Source: Chitinophagaceae bacterium
GTDB lineage: Bacteria; Bacteroidota; Bacteroidia; Chitinophagales; Chitinophagaceae
Assembly (NCBI GenBank): GCA_017307755.1
Contig: JAFKGQ010000010.1
Coordinates: forward strand, 372,001-436,000
Direction of reading: 5' to 3'
Length of the DNA: 64,000 nucleotides
Below, in pieces: positions 8,809 through 17,489 of the stretch. The first letter of the stretch is position 1, and each line of letters begins with the position of its first letter. The notes under the pieces are model-generated. The model saw only the letters and a list, made by a program, of their open reading frames with translations. It was not told the origin of the DNA and did not search any database. Made by a program: the position numbers and the translations under genes.

Positions 8809-11800
8809 TTAAAAATTGGCATTGATTCCGAATACAAAAGTCTTTTGTGTAGGCGCTGTCAGATAGGAGATATTCGGGCTGAGGTTCCTATCCTGCGAAT
8901 TCTCGAAGTCGCGTGTGATCTCGGGATCGCCTCCGGGATATTTCGAAAAGGTCAGCAGGTTGGTGCCTGTGGCAAATACCCTGAAGTCCTTAAAGAAAAG
9001 TTTTTTCAGGGCGGCTCTCGGCACTCTGTAAGCGATGGTCAGCTCCCGCATGCGAAGGTAGCTGGCGCTTCTCAGGAACATGGTGGAGTTGAACTGGTCC
9101 TCACTGGGTACGCCGGGATAGGATGCGACGTCCGCCACCAGACGGGGATATTTAGAGACATCGCCGGGCTTTGTCCACCTGTCCAGGAAATCTTTACGGA
9201 AGTTCCAAAACTTCTTGGAGACGCCCAGGAACTGGTATTTCCCGGAATTCTCATAAATATTACCGCCGATGACAAAGGTGAAGAGACTGGAAAGCTCGAA
9301 GCCTTTGTATTGGAGATTGGTATTGAACCCTCCGAAATAATCAGGTTGTACCGCACCGACATAGGTCCTGTGATCAAGCGAGAAGGTCTTGGTTTCTTTG
9401 CCATTCTTGTCCAGCCAGATGGGTAATCCATCAGAGGGGTCGACCCCGTGGAAGCGGACGAGGTAATTTACGCCCACCGGAAGGCCTTTTACAATGCGGG
9501 TGTCGTTGGTGCCGCCACTGACGGCATCGGGTCCCAATTCATATTTCAGCACCTTATTCTGGTTTCTTGCTATATTGCCGCCTACGGACCATTTCAGGTC
9601 TTTTTCTTCAATGACCTTCAGATTGGCGCTGATCTCCAAACCCTGGTTCAATATTTTACTGTTGGGGAGGTTCCGATAGCTGTCGGTAAAGCCTGTGGAA
9701 GGAGGAAGACCCGGCTTTAGGATGAGGTTGGAGGTCGTTTTATAATAGTACGCTATCTCTCCTGTGAGCCTATTGTTAAACAAACCGAATTCAGCAGCCG
9801 CATCCACGTTGTGGAGGGTTTCCCATTGCAGGTCGGGATTGCCCGGATAATTGTAATAAAGTGTCTGGCGGCCAACGTAGGAATTGGCCCCAAGTGTGTA
9901 TTTGTCATAGTACAAGCCGGAGCCGAAATTGGCGTTGCCGACGACGCCATAGCTGGCCCGTAATTTCAGATAGCTGATGGGGGTGATATTCTTCATGAAA
10001 CTTTCATCGCTGATGTTCCAGGCTGCGGAAACAGCGGGGAAAAATCCATGTTTATGGTTTGTTCCGAACTTTGAAGAACCATCGACCCTGCCAATGACCT
10101 GCAAGGAGTATTTGTCGTGAAAAGTATAGTTGATCCTTCCGAAAAAGCTATTGAAAGTAAACATTTCCTGCGCCAATTCGGTCATAGGGGCCGGGGCTGA
10201 CAACAATGAGTCCCTGACCCTTTTATAGTCGCCCGGGTTCTCCCAGAAAGGCTTATTGGTATAATCGACTATCGGGTCCTTGGTATAACCTTTTCGTCTG
10301 TAATCCTGCGCTTCAACCCCCAGCAAAAAATTAAATTTGTGCATCTCGCCCGGATTCCACAGGTAGTTCGCGGTGATATTACCTGTCTGATTGGTACCCC
10401 AGTTGGGGCTTCTCTGGGCGTAACCGCTATGTATGCTTGTGTCGAGCTGGGGTCCGTTGAACTGGTCGTCATTGGACCGGGTATACTCCAAAGAATAGTT
10501 GGCTCTTACGAATAAATTATGGATAGGCTGATACTCTACGGCCAGTCCACCCAACACCCGGCTATCAGTCTGTCTTCTTTGGTACTCGTTAAGCGCGATG
10601 ACTGGATTGGTATATCCTCTGTAATAATCAGAATGCGTGGCATTGTACGCCGGGTAGATGGGCAGTGCGCTGGACATAGCATCGCCGATGCCTCCGTCCC
10701 AGGCGGCATGTACCCGTCTGTTGATACCGCGGTTATAGGCGGAGGTGAGGGAGATCTTCAGGTTGGAGAGTACATTGTAATCCATATTCAGTCTTACGCC
10801 CATGCGGGTGTAAGCGTTTTTCTTCAGATAGCCCTGATCGTTGCTGTAGGTCAGGTTGGCAAATGTCTTCAGTTTGCTGGTGCCTGCAGACATGGAGAGG
10901 CTATGGTCATTGATAAAGCCTTTTTGCGTCAGTAGGTCCCACCAATTCGTATTTGTCTGGCTGGCTACTGCCCAGGGGATATTGTTTGGCAGTGTGGCAA
11001 GACCTGTGTGACCGTCGTTCATCCAGGCTTCCTGACGCAGCTGCAGCCATTGAGGACCGTCTACAAAATCCTGTTTCTTTGTATAGGTCGCTATTCCCAG
11101 CTTATTGGAATAGGAGAATTGAGGCGTGCCGGATTTGCCCCTTTTTGTAGTGATCAACACTACGCCATTGGCGCCTCTTGATCCATAGATGCCTGTGGCG
11201 CCGGCGTCTTTTAGTATCTCGATAGACTCGATGTCGTTGGGATTGATGGAAGACAGCGGGTTCTGGTTCATGGCGCCACTGTTGGTACGGATGAAAGGGT
11301 CTGCTATAATAGGTACTCCGTCCACGACATACAAAGGGTCGCCAGAGGCGGAAATAGACCCCACGCCACGAATGCGGATGACGGAGCCGGAGCCCGCGAG
11401 GCCGTTGCCGGATATCACCTGTACGCCAGGGGCGCGGCCTTCCAGCGCGGCTTCGAAGCTGGGCACGGGGATCTCGCTGATCTTGTCGCCGCCGACCCTC
11501 GAGATGGCTCCTGTGACCTCCCTTTTGCGCTGGGTGCCGTAGCCTACTACGATCACCTCATTCATCGCGGTGTTGGTCGCGCTGAGCTGGACATCGATCA
11601 CGTCCCCCGAGAGGTCTATCTGCTTTGATCCAAAGCCGATGGAAGAAAAGATCAATGTGCGTGTGGCAGCGGGTACGGTAATCCGAAAGCTCCCATCCAC
11701 ACCGGAGGTGGTGCCTTTTGCGGAACCTTTCGGCACAATGGATACGCCAGCCAAAGGACTCCCATCCTTTGCGTCTGTGACTTTACCCGTGACCGTCTTG

Positions 11801-11880
11801 TTCTGTGCGTAGGAGAATAGCGTTGCCAGTAACATGCATAACAGGACAGGTGTCCTTGCAAGCAATCGTTTCTTTCTCAT
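8809..11880 (-). CDS. susC: SusC/RagA TonB-dependent outer-membrane transporter of the alpha-glucan locus
   Basis: The 1023-residue protein has a signal peptide (about 1-25), a carboxypeptidase-regulatory-like domain (VTGKVTDAKDGSPLAGVSIV, about 30-110), the TonB box region and plug (VIVVGYGTQRKREVTGAIS, about 115-235, with the SusC signature LYVVDGVPI and ATGIYGSRGANGVVLITTKRG), and a beta-barrel to the C-terminal Phe (VFGINANF). It imports oligosaccharides across the outer membrane using TonB energy with SusD as lid. It lacks the STN domain found in the two ECF-sigma-linked SusC proteins of this window, consistent with regulation by the adjacent cytosolic regulator rather than FecR signalling. 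It is the first gene of a six-gene minus-strand operon. Confidence 0.95.
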   Translation of the reverse strand: MRKKRLLARTPVLLCMLLATLFSYAQNKTVTGKVTDAKDGSPLAGVSIVPKGSAKGTTSGVDGSFRITVPAATRTLIFSSIGFGSKQIDLSGDVIDVQLSATNTAMNEVIVVGYGTQRKREVTGAISRVGGDKISEIPVPSFEAALEGRAPGVQVISGNGLAGSGSVIRIRGVGSISASGDPLYVVDGVPIIADPFIRTNSGAMNQNPLSSINPNDIESIEILKDAGATGIYGSRGANGVVLITTKRGKSGTPQFSYSNKLGIATYTKKQDFVDGPQWLQLRQEAWMNDGHTGLATLPNNIPWAVASQTNTNWWDLLTQKGFINDHSLSMSAGTSKLKTFANLTYSNDQGYLKKNAYTRMGVRLNMDYNVLSNLKISLTSAYNRGINRRVHAAWDGGIGDAMSSALPIYPAYNATHSDYYRGYTNPVIALNEYQRRQTDSRVLGGLAVEYQPIHNLFVRANYSLEYTRSNDDQFNGPQLDTSIHSGYAQRSPNWGTNQTGNITANYLWNPGEMHKFNFLLGVEAQDYRRKGYTKDPIVDYTNKPFWENPGDYKRVRDSLLSAPAPMTELAQEMFTFNSFFGRINYTFHDKYSLQVIGRVDGSSKFGTNHKHGFFPAVSAAWNISDESFMKNITPISYLKLRASYGVVGNANFGSGLYYDKYTLGANSYVGRQTLYYNYPGNPDLQWETLHNVDAAAEFGLFNNRLTGEIAYYYKTTSNLILKPGLPPSTGFTDSYRNLPNSKILNQGLEISANLKVIEEKDLKWSVGGNIARNQNKVLKYELGPDAVSGGTNDTRIVKGLPVGVNYLVRFHGVDPSDGLPIWLDKNGKETKTFSLDHRTYVGAVQPDYFGGFNTNLQYKGFELSSLFTFVIGGNIYENSGKYQFLGVSKKFWNFRKDFLDRWTKPGDVSKYPRLVADVASYPGVPSEDQFNSTMFLRSASYLRMRELTIAYRVPRAALKKLFFKDFRVFATGTNLLTFSKYPGGDPEITRDFENSQDRNLSPNISYLTAPTQKTFVFGINANF

Positions 11881-11928
11881 AAACTGTCGTTAGTCGTTAT
11901 TTAATAGTTGGTATCGTGTAACGCTTAT

Positions 11929-11968
11929 CGTGTAAATTATACACAAATTAATGTGTAATTAATACACA
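11929..11968 (-). promoter_or_regulatory. Two tandem inverted-repeat operator candidates in the susC promoter region
   Basis: Two copies of TGTGTA-N5-TACACA stand side by side. The first, at 11952-11968, is perfect (TGTGTA ATTAA TACACA). The second, at 11929-11945, is CGTGTA AATTA TACACA with one outer mismatch. Their centres are 23 bp apart, about two helical turns, and lie about 57 and 80 bases upstream of the susC start codon. A further single half-site GTGTA is at 11916-11920. The Nudix-type regulator gene directly upstream is the obvious candidate to bind them; this is an inference. The rest of the 167-base gap is AT-rich and I see no clear TTTG/TAnnTTTG promoter in it. Confidence 0.6.
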
Positions 11969-12047
11969 ATATATATGAAAAAAAAGCACTTCACCAAGTT
12001 TCAACAAAAATTTCTTTGCTAAATCGTTATAGGGGGCGAGGGAGCGA

Positions 12048-12815
12048 TTAAAAATCGATGCCAAACCATTTCTTTCTTTCCTTCTTCTGGTATTTATCGT
12101 AGTTGAACTTGTAGAGCTTTCCGGGGCGATGAGGGACGTCGGACTCCAGCTCGCCAGTATCTTCCAGCAAATCCATGGAAAAGAACTTCTTCCGGAAATT
12201 GCGTCTGTCGAGCTTTACGTCGAGGATGGCTTCGTAGAGATTTTGCAGTTCGCGTAAGGAGAACTGTTTAGGCAGGAGGCTGAAACCAAGGGGATGCTCC
12301 TGGATCCTTTTTTGCAGCCATTCGTAGCAGACATCCAGTATCTGGCGGTGATCAAAGGCCATCTCGGACAATGTAGTGACCCTGTGCCAGTGCAACTCGT
12401 TGTCCAGGATCTTTAATTTATGGTGCTCGATATTGATAAGCGAACAGTATGCGATGGTAACGACACGGGCTGCGGGGTGCCGTCCTACTTCCCCAAAGGC
12501 CTTTACCTGTTCAAGGTACACATCGTCCAGTCCTGTACGTTCTTTCAGGATGCGGTAAGCCGCCTGGTCCAGGTCTTCATGGTTATTGACCAGGTCGCCC
12601 AGGAGGGACCATTTATTATCGAATTTTTCCAGATCGGATTTGATCAGCAATACTTTCAGCTCGTTGTCATCAAAGCCAAATATGACACAGTCCACGGAGA
12701 TACCGATGATCCCATCATTCTCCAATTGTTTGAGAATTGTCTTAATATTCTTTTGCGGGGTAACGGTGTTACCTGAAGTCTTATCGGTAGTATCGGATGG
12801 TATTTTAAGGCTCAT
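12048..12815 (-). CDS. Nudix-type transcriptional regulator (NrtR/AraR-like)
   Basis: The 255-residue protein has an N-terminal Nudix fold (about 40-165) and a C-terminal winged-helix domain (about 170-235, FSLRELQNLYEAILDVKLDRRNFRKKF). The Nudix box is degenerate: G-x6-E-x7-R-I-L-K-E-R-T-G-L keeps Gly, one Glu and Arg but has Ile and Arg in place of two metal-binding Glu. Hydrolase activity is therefore unlikely and a ligand-sensing role is favoured, as in the NrtR family and the arabinose regulator AraR of Bacteroides. It is encoded immediately upstream of the alpha-glucan operon on the same strand, and two inverted repeats lie between. I infer it is the local regulator and that the effector is a sugar or sugar phosphate. 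No SusR-type regulator is seen here. Confidence 0.8.
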   Translation of the reverse strand: MSLKIPSDTTDKTSGNTVTPQKNIKTILKQLENDGIIGISVDCVIFGFDDNELKVLLIKSDLEKFDNKWSLLGDLVNNHEDLDQAAYRILKERTGLDDVYLEQVKAFGEVGRHPAARVVTIAYCSLINIEHHKLKILDNELHWHRVTTLSEMAFDHRQILDVCYEWLQKRIQEHPLGFSLLPKQFSLRELQNLYEAILDVKLDRRNFRKKFFSMDLLEDTGELESDVPHRPGKLYKFNYDKYQKKERKKWFGIDF

Positions 12816-12849
12816 AGAAGTACGAATTTAAATCCTTTTCTGATATTGC

Positions 12850-12948
12850 GTTCAATTGGTACATTTGGGGAAATTAGTACCATTGAACACAATGGGCTAA
12901 TTTCGGGCCTTCGGCCAAAGAACCTTCGGTCCTTTTTGTGTGTTCAAT
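12850..12948. repeat. Nested inverted repeats and copy A of a dispersed double-hairpin element
   Basis: The gap between the Nudix regulator and ligA is full of symmetry. Arms 12850-12862 and 12877-12888 form an imperfect inverted repeat (GTTCAATTGGTAC against GTACCATTGAAC). ATTGAACACA (12882-12891) and its exact complement TGTGTTCAAT (12939-12948) bracket a core with two small hairpins: GGCC-TTC-GGCC (12906-12916) and AAAGAACC-TTC-GGTCCTTT (12917-12935). The same core order recurs at 29026-29055 and partly at 17490-17568. The motif could be operator-like or a small non-coding repeat element. Confidence 0.55.
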
Positions 12949-12958
12949 TCACCTTCGT

Positions 12959-15127
12959 ATGTATTCTTCCGAACAGACCCAGCAATTACAGAAATTAACA
13001 AAAACGCTATTGGCGTCCGGTAATGCAAAACCTTTGGGAAAGGGGAACCTTAAGGATTTGAAAGATGTACTCCGCTTTCATGAGTACCGGTACTACATCA
13101 TGAACGACCCTCTGGTTTCGGACCCCGAATACGACGGATTGTACAAGCAACTGGAACATATAGAAGCCGAACATCCGGAGCTGATAAGTCCGGATTCCCC
13201 TACACAACGGGTGGCCACGGGGCTTACCAAGGAATTCCCTACGACACAGCACCTGGTGCCGATGTTATCCCTGGAGAACTCCTACAATGAGGAAGACCTG
13301 CTGGCATGGGACAAGCGGGCCCGGGAGCTCACCGGCCTGGAAGAGCTGGAATATTGCGTGGAGCCCAAATTTGATGGAGCCAGCATTTCTCTTACTTACG
13401 AGAATGACCTGCTGGCGAGAGGCGTGACCCGTGGCGACGGTGTAGCGGGAGACGAGATCACCACAAATATCCGGCAGATCCGTAGTGTGCCGTTGAAAGC
13501 GGCCTTTTCCAAATATGGCCTCCAACTGGTGGAGATCCGGGGAGAGGTGCTGATGAATAAGGACAACTTTAAGAAATATAATGACCAGTTGGCGGAGCAA
13601 AACCTTGCCCCTCTGGCCAATCCCCGTAATGCTGCGGCCGGCTCTCTTCGAATAAAGGACCCCAAGGAGGTAAGCCGTCGTAACCTCGAGGCCTTTTTGT
13701 ACCACGTCAGCTATTTTGCCACCCTGGAGGGATGGCAGATGACAGACGGGCATTTGACCAATCCGGGAGGGGAGGATGCGGGGGAAGTAAAACCCCGGGA
13801 CATGCCTGTGCATCCGGCCCTCAAAACACACAGCGGTTGTCTTCAGATGTTATGGGACCTTGGTTTTAGAAGTCCGCAGAAGGAGAAAAGGGTAGTGAAG
13901 GGCATACGGGCCGTGCTGGACTATTGTCATGAATTTGAGAATGGACGGGATGATCTGCCTTATGAGATAGACGGCATGGTGATCAAGGTAAATTCCATTG
14001 CCCTGCAGGACAAGATGGGTATGACCACTCACCATCCCCGCTGGGCCATCGCCTTTAAATTCAAGGCGCGTCAGGCTACCAGCACCCTTCGGAAGGTGGA
14101 ATTCCAGGTAGGCCGCACAGGCAGTATTACCCCTGTGGCCAAGATCGACCCTGTTCCTCTCAGTGGTGTGACCGTTAGCTCTGTCTCTCTTTTCAACGAG
14201 GAAGTGGTCCGGGAAAAGGACCTGAAGATCGGGGACCAGGTGCTGGTGGAACGTGCGGGGGATGTGATCCCTTATATCGTAAAATCGTTGGCGGACGTGC
14301 GCACGGGCAAAGAAACCGACATCATCTTTCCTACCCATTGTCCTGTGTGTAAATCAAAGCTTGTGAAGCCGGAGGGCGAGGCGGTCTGGCGGTGCGTCAA
14401 CATCGATTGTCCGGCACAAGTGGTGGAGCGGATCATCCATTTCGCCAGCAAGGACGCCATGGATATCCGTAGCTTTGGGGATGCCAATGTCCGTAAATTC
14501 TTCGAATTGGGTTTTTTAAAAGATATCCCCGGGATCTATCACCTGCCGTATGATAAAATAAGGGAATTGGAAGGTTATGGGGAAAAGAGCATTGCCAATC
14601 TGCAGGCGGCTATCGAGCATTCCAAGCAACAGCCCCTGCACAGGCTGATCTTCGGATTGGGTATCCGTTATGTCGGGGAAACCACAGCCAAAACGCTGGC
14701 CGCAGCGGTCAGTCATTTGTCGGACCTTACGGATCTCACCCTGGAGGATCTGCAAAATCTGGAGGATATAGGTCCCAAGGTGGCCGGCAGCGTATACCAG
14801 TTTTTCCATAATAAGGACAACAAGACCTTGCTGGACAGGCTGGAAGCCTTGGGGTTGAACCTGAAAAGCCCAAAAGGGACGCCGGCAGCCGGAGGCAACC
14901 TGGATGGGCAAACGTTCTTATTCACGGGCACCCTAAACCGGCTCAAGCGGTCCGACGCCGAAGAAATGGTGGAAAAGAACGGAGGCAAGCTGCTCAGCGG
15001 CGTTAGCAGCAAGCTAAACTACCTGATAGTAGGCGAAGATGCAGGCAGCAAATTGGAAAAAGCCAAAAAGATACCATCCATCCGAATACTCACAGAAGAC
15101 GAATTTATCAAGCTTATTAACATATAA
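12959..15127 (+). CDS. ligA: NAD-dependent DNA ligase
   Basis: The protein has 722 residues from the ATG at 12959. The frame is open back to a GTG at 12938, but that codon lies inside the inverted repeat, and MYSSEQTQQLQ is a sensible LigA start. Domain order is standard: Ia/adenylation domain with the lysine nucleophile in EPKFDGASI (Lys137), OB fold, four-Cys zinc finger (CPVC...CVNIDCPAQ, about 460-485), helix-hairpin-helix repeats (about 510-620) and a C-terminal BRCT domain (about 640-722, with GQTFLFTGTLNRLKRSDAEEM). It seals nicks with NAD+ during replication and repair. It is slightly longer than the usual 670 or so, with extra residues around 260-290 between the adenylation motifs. 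Confidence 0.97.
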   Translation: MYSSEQTQQLQKLTKTLLASGNAKPLGKGNLKDLKDVLRFHEYRYYIMNDPLVSDPEYDGLYKQLEHIEAEHPELISPDSPTQRVATGLTKEFPTTQHLVPMLSLENSYNEEDLLAWDKRARELTGLEELEYCVEPKFDGASISLTYENDLLARGVTRGDGVAGDEITTNIRQIRSVPLKAAFSKYGLQLVEIRGEVLMNKDNFKKYNDQLAEQNLAPLANPRNAAAGSLRIKDPKEVSRRNLEAFLYHVSYFATLEGWQMTDGHLTNPGGEDAGEVKPRDMPVHPALKTHSGCLQMLWDLGFRSPQKEKRVVKGIRAVLDYCHEFENGRDDLPYEIDGMVIKVNSIALQDKMGMTTHHPRWAIAFKFKARQATSTLRKVEFQVGRTGSITPVAKIDPVPLSGVTVSSVSLFNEEVVREKDLKIGDQVLVERAGDVIPYIVKSLADVRTGKETDIIFPTHCPVCKSKLVKPEGEAVWRCVNIDCPAQVVERIIHFASKDAMDIRSFGDANVRKFFELGFLKDIPGIYHLPYDKIRELEGYGEKSIANLQAAIEHSKQQPLHRLIFGLGIRYVGETTAKTLAAAVSHLSDLTDLTLEDLQNLEDIGPKVAGSVYQFFHNKDNKTLLDRLEALGLNLKSPKGTPAAGGNLDGQTFLFTGTLNRLKRSDAEEMVEKNGGKLLSGVSSKLNYLIVGEDAGSKLEKAKKIPSIRILTEDEFIKLINI

Positions 15128-15191
15128 GAATATTTTCTTACGTCACTGGTAAATCGAAAATCTTTTCCGTAACTTTAAGAAAATTGTAGGC

Positions 15192-15755
15192 ATGATTAGA
15201 AAACTAACCGGCGAAGCGTGGAAACCTTTACAGTTTCCCGGCTGGAAACAACTCCGAAAAAAATATGCACTCTCATCGCTGGGGCGCGTTGCCAGTTATT
15301 CTGAAGACGTGCTTGAAGATGGAAAGTTGCTGAACGGCAGCCTTACAACAGGCTACAAAACACTTAATCTTCATCGGCCTGGCAATAATGGTACGCTGTA
15401 TATCCATCGGGAAATTGCGCGCCTGTTCCTGCCCAAAGCCTCACAGAAGAATAAGTATGTGATCCACGTGAATCACAACAAGCTCGACAATGCTGCCAAA
15501 AATCTGAAATGGGCCACGTTGGAAGAGATGATCGACCACCAACAAAAAAGTCCTGCCAAGATCGCTTACAAGAAAGTGCAAGCCAATCGTACCGTGGGAT
15601 TGAAGCTGACGGCTTCACAGGTGAAGACCATCAAGAAAACCCTTTCCAGTAAAAACCGGCAACTTACTATCAAAAAGCTGGCAGAGAAATACAATGTCAG
15701 CGAGATGACCATGTATCGTATCAAGAGTGGAGAAAATTGGGGGAGGATCAAATAG
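15192..15755 (+). CDS. NUMOD4/HNH endonuclease-like protein with C-terminal helix-turn-helix
   Basis: The 187-residue protein has a NUMOD4-type N-terminus (WKPLQFPGWKQLRKKYALSSLGRVASY, about 10-36), an HNH-type segment (HREIARLFLP, then HVNHNKLDNAAKNLKWAT, about 75-112) and a C-terminal helix-turn-helix (LTASQVKTIKKTL... IKKLAEKYNVSEMTMYRIKSG, about 137-182). This is the architecture of free-standing homing endonucleases and of domesticated host HNH proteins. The His and Asn positions of the HNH core are kept, so nuclease activity is possible. It stands 64 bases after ligA and 3 bases before the DUF2461 gene. GTAACTTTA at 15169-15177 resembles a -7 promoter element. No intron or intein is seen in its neighbours. 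Confidence 0.75.
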   Translation: MIRKLTGEAWKPLQFPGWKQLRKKYALSSLGRVASYSEDVLEDGKLLNGSLTTGYKTLNLHRPGNNGTLYIHREIARLFLPKASQKNKYVIHVNHNKLDNAAKNLKWATLEEMIDHQQKSPAKIAYKKVQANRTVGLKLTASQVKTIKKTLSSKNRQLTIKKLAEKYNVSEMTMYRIKSGENWGRIK

Positions 15756-15758
15756 CAT

Positions 15759-16424
15759 ATGTTACAACCCGCAACGATCAAGTTCCTAAAAGATCTTAAG
15801 AAGAATAACAACAAGCCCTGGTTCGAGAAAAATAAGACGGTTTACCTGAACGCCAAAGAGGATATGGATCAATTTGTACAGCAGGTGATCGATGGGTTGG
15901 GAAAGATTGACCCGGATATAGCTTCATTACAACCAAAAGACTGCATCTTCCGTATTTATCGCGACGTAAGATTCTCCAAAGACAAGACACCCTATAAGAC
16001 GAACATGGGCGCCTCCTTTAACAAAGGCGGTAAGAAAGTCCCTACGGCAGGATATTATTTCCATTGTGAGCCGGGTGGACAGAGCATGGCTGGCGGTGGT
16101 CTATGGATGCCCATGCCCCCGCATCTTTCCAAGGTCCGGCAGGAGATAGACTATAGTTTTGACGAGTGGAAAAAGATCGTCGGGGATCGTAATTTCAAGA
16201 AGACCTTCCCCAAGGGAGTGGAAGGGATAGAAGTATTATCCAGGCCCCCCAAGGGATATGATGAAGAGAACCCCGCCATCGAATTCCTCAAGATGAAATG
16301 CTTTATCGTCACACGCGACCTCTCCGACGCCGACCTGCAATCCAGGACCCTGTTAAAAGAGGTATTAAAGACATTTGCCACGATGAAGGGCTTTATCGAT
16401 TTCCTCAATCGAAGTATGGATTAA
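15759..16424 (+). CDS. DUF2461 (TIGR02453) family protein
   Basis: This 221-residue soluble protein has the family's typical features: an N-terminal FLKDLKKNNNKPWFEKNK (about 9-26), the central FRIYRDVRFSKDKTPYKTNMGASF (about 64-87), and a Gly/Pro-rich GGGLWMPMPPHLSKVRQEID (about 111-130). The biochemical role of the family is not established. It begins 3 bases after the HNH gene and is probably cotranscribed with it. It faces asd tail to tail across a shared terminator. Confidence 0.85.
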   Translation: MLQPATIKFLKDLKKNNNKPWFEKNKTVYLNAKEDMDQFVQQVIDGLGKIDPDIASLQPKDCIFRIYRDVRFSKDKTPYKTNMGASFNKGGKKVPTAGYYFHCEPGGQSMAGGGLWMPMPPHLSKVRQEIDYSFDEWKKIVGDRNFKKTFPKGVEGIEVLSRPPKGYDEENPAIEFLKMKCFIVTRDLSDADLQSRTLLKEVLKTFATMKGFIDFLNRSMD

Positions 16425-16439
16425 TATTTAAAATAAGAA

Positions 16440-16465
16440 GGGGGCTTACGCCCCCTTTCGTTTTT
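16440..16465. terminator. Rho-independent terminator between DUF2461 gene and asd
   Basis: GGGGGC (16440-16445), loop TTAC, GCCCCC (16450-16455), followed on the plus strand by TTTCGTTTTT. The T-run ends inside the stop codon of asd (16464-16466), so the convergent genes are packed without spare sequence. On the minus strand the hairpin is followed by TTCTTATTTT and may also serve asd. Confidence 0.85.
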
Positions 16466-17453
16466 ATATGAGTCCTTGTTTTACTAAGTATTCCGCGATC
16501 TGCACCGCATTGGTAGCCGCCCCTTTCCGCAGGTTGTCACTCACCACCCACATATTCAGGGTCTTTGGCTGCGTCTCGTCCCTTCTCAGCCGTCCGACGA
16601 ACACGTCGTCCTTATCATGTGCATCTTTTGGCATGGGATATTGCTGTGTAGAAGGATCGTCCACCAATACTACTCCGGGGGCTTTGGACAGGAGGTCTCT
16701 TACTTCAGCCAGATCGAAATCATTTTCAAATTCCACGTTGACGGCTTCGCTGTGGCCGCCTACGACAGGGATACGTACGGTTGTTGCCGTCACCCGGATG
16801 GAATCGTCCCGCATGATCTTCTTTGTCTCATTGACCATCTTCATCTCTTCCTTCGTATATCCATTATCGAGAAATACGTCGATCTGTGGGATAACATTCA
16901 GATCAATAGGATATTTATAAGCCATTTCTCCCTGTACACCCTTCCTTTCGTTCATCAGCTGGTTCACCGCCTTTACACCCGTACCGGTGACACTCTGGTA
17001 AGTGGATACAACGATCCTTTTTACTTTGTACCTCTTATGAAGAGGGTTGAGGGCTACCACCATTTGAATGGTGGAACAGTTGGGGTTGGCAATGATCTTA
17101 TCCTCTTTTGTCAGGGCATCCGCATTCAATTCGGGTACTACCAGCTTCTTGGTAGGGTCCATTCGCCAGGCAGAGGAGTTATCGATGACCGTGATACCGG
17201 CCGCAGCAAACTTCGGCGCCCATTCCAGGGAGGTGCTGCCGCCGGCCGAGAAGATGGCTACGGCAGGCTTTGCTGCAATCGCATCGGAGGCGCTGACGAT
17301 CTTATATTTCTTTCCCTTGAATGTCACTTCTTTACCAATCGACCTTTCAGATGCTACGGGTATCAGCTCTGTGACGGGAAAATTCCTTTCGGTCAATACG
17401 TCTAACATTTTGGTGCCTACCAGGCCTGTGGCGCCTACGACTGCAACTTTCAT
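16464..17453 (-). CDS. asd: Aspartate-semialdehyde dehydrogenase
   Basis: The 329-residue enzyme reduces aspartyl phosphate to aspartate semialdehyde with NADPH, the branch-point step to lysine/diaminopimelate, threonine and methionine. Visible motifs are the Rossmann GATGLVGTKML (7-17), catalytic Cys126 in ANPNCSTIQ, and the active-site His234 in VVGGHSEAVNV. Length and motif order match the family. It is the only gene after a 5' region of about 250 bases that contains a promoter, a lysine-rich leader peptide, an intrinsic terminator and a repeat element, so expression is probably controlled by attenuation. Confidence 0.96.
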   Translation of the reverse strand: MKVAVVGATGLVGTKMLDVLTERNFPVTELIPVASERSIGKEVTFKGKKYKIVSASDAIAAKPAVAIFSAGGSTSLEWAPKFAAAGITVIDNSSAWRMDPTKKLVVPELNADALTKEDKIIANPNCSTIQMVVALNPLHKRYKVKRIVVSTYQSVTGTGVKAVNQLMNERKGVQGEMAYKYPIDLNVIPQIDVFLDNGYTKEEMKMVNETKKIMRDDSIRVTATTVRIPVVGGHSEAVNVEFENDFDLAEVRDLLSKAPGVVLVDDPSTQQYPMPKDAHDKDDVFVGRLRRDETQPKTLNMWVVSDNLRKGAATNAVQIAEYLVKQGLI

Positions 17454-17489
17454 TGTTTCTTGATTATATATTGTTTATTAAAAATCTGA

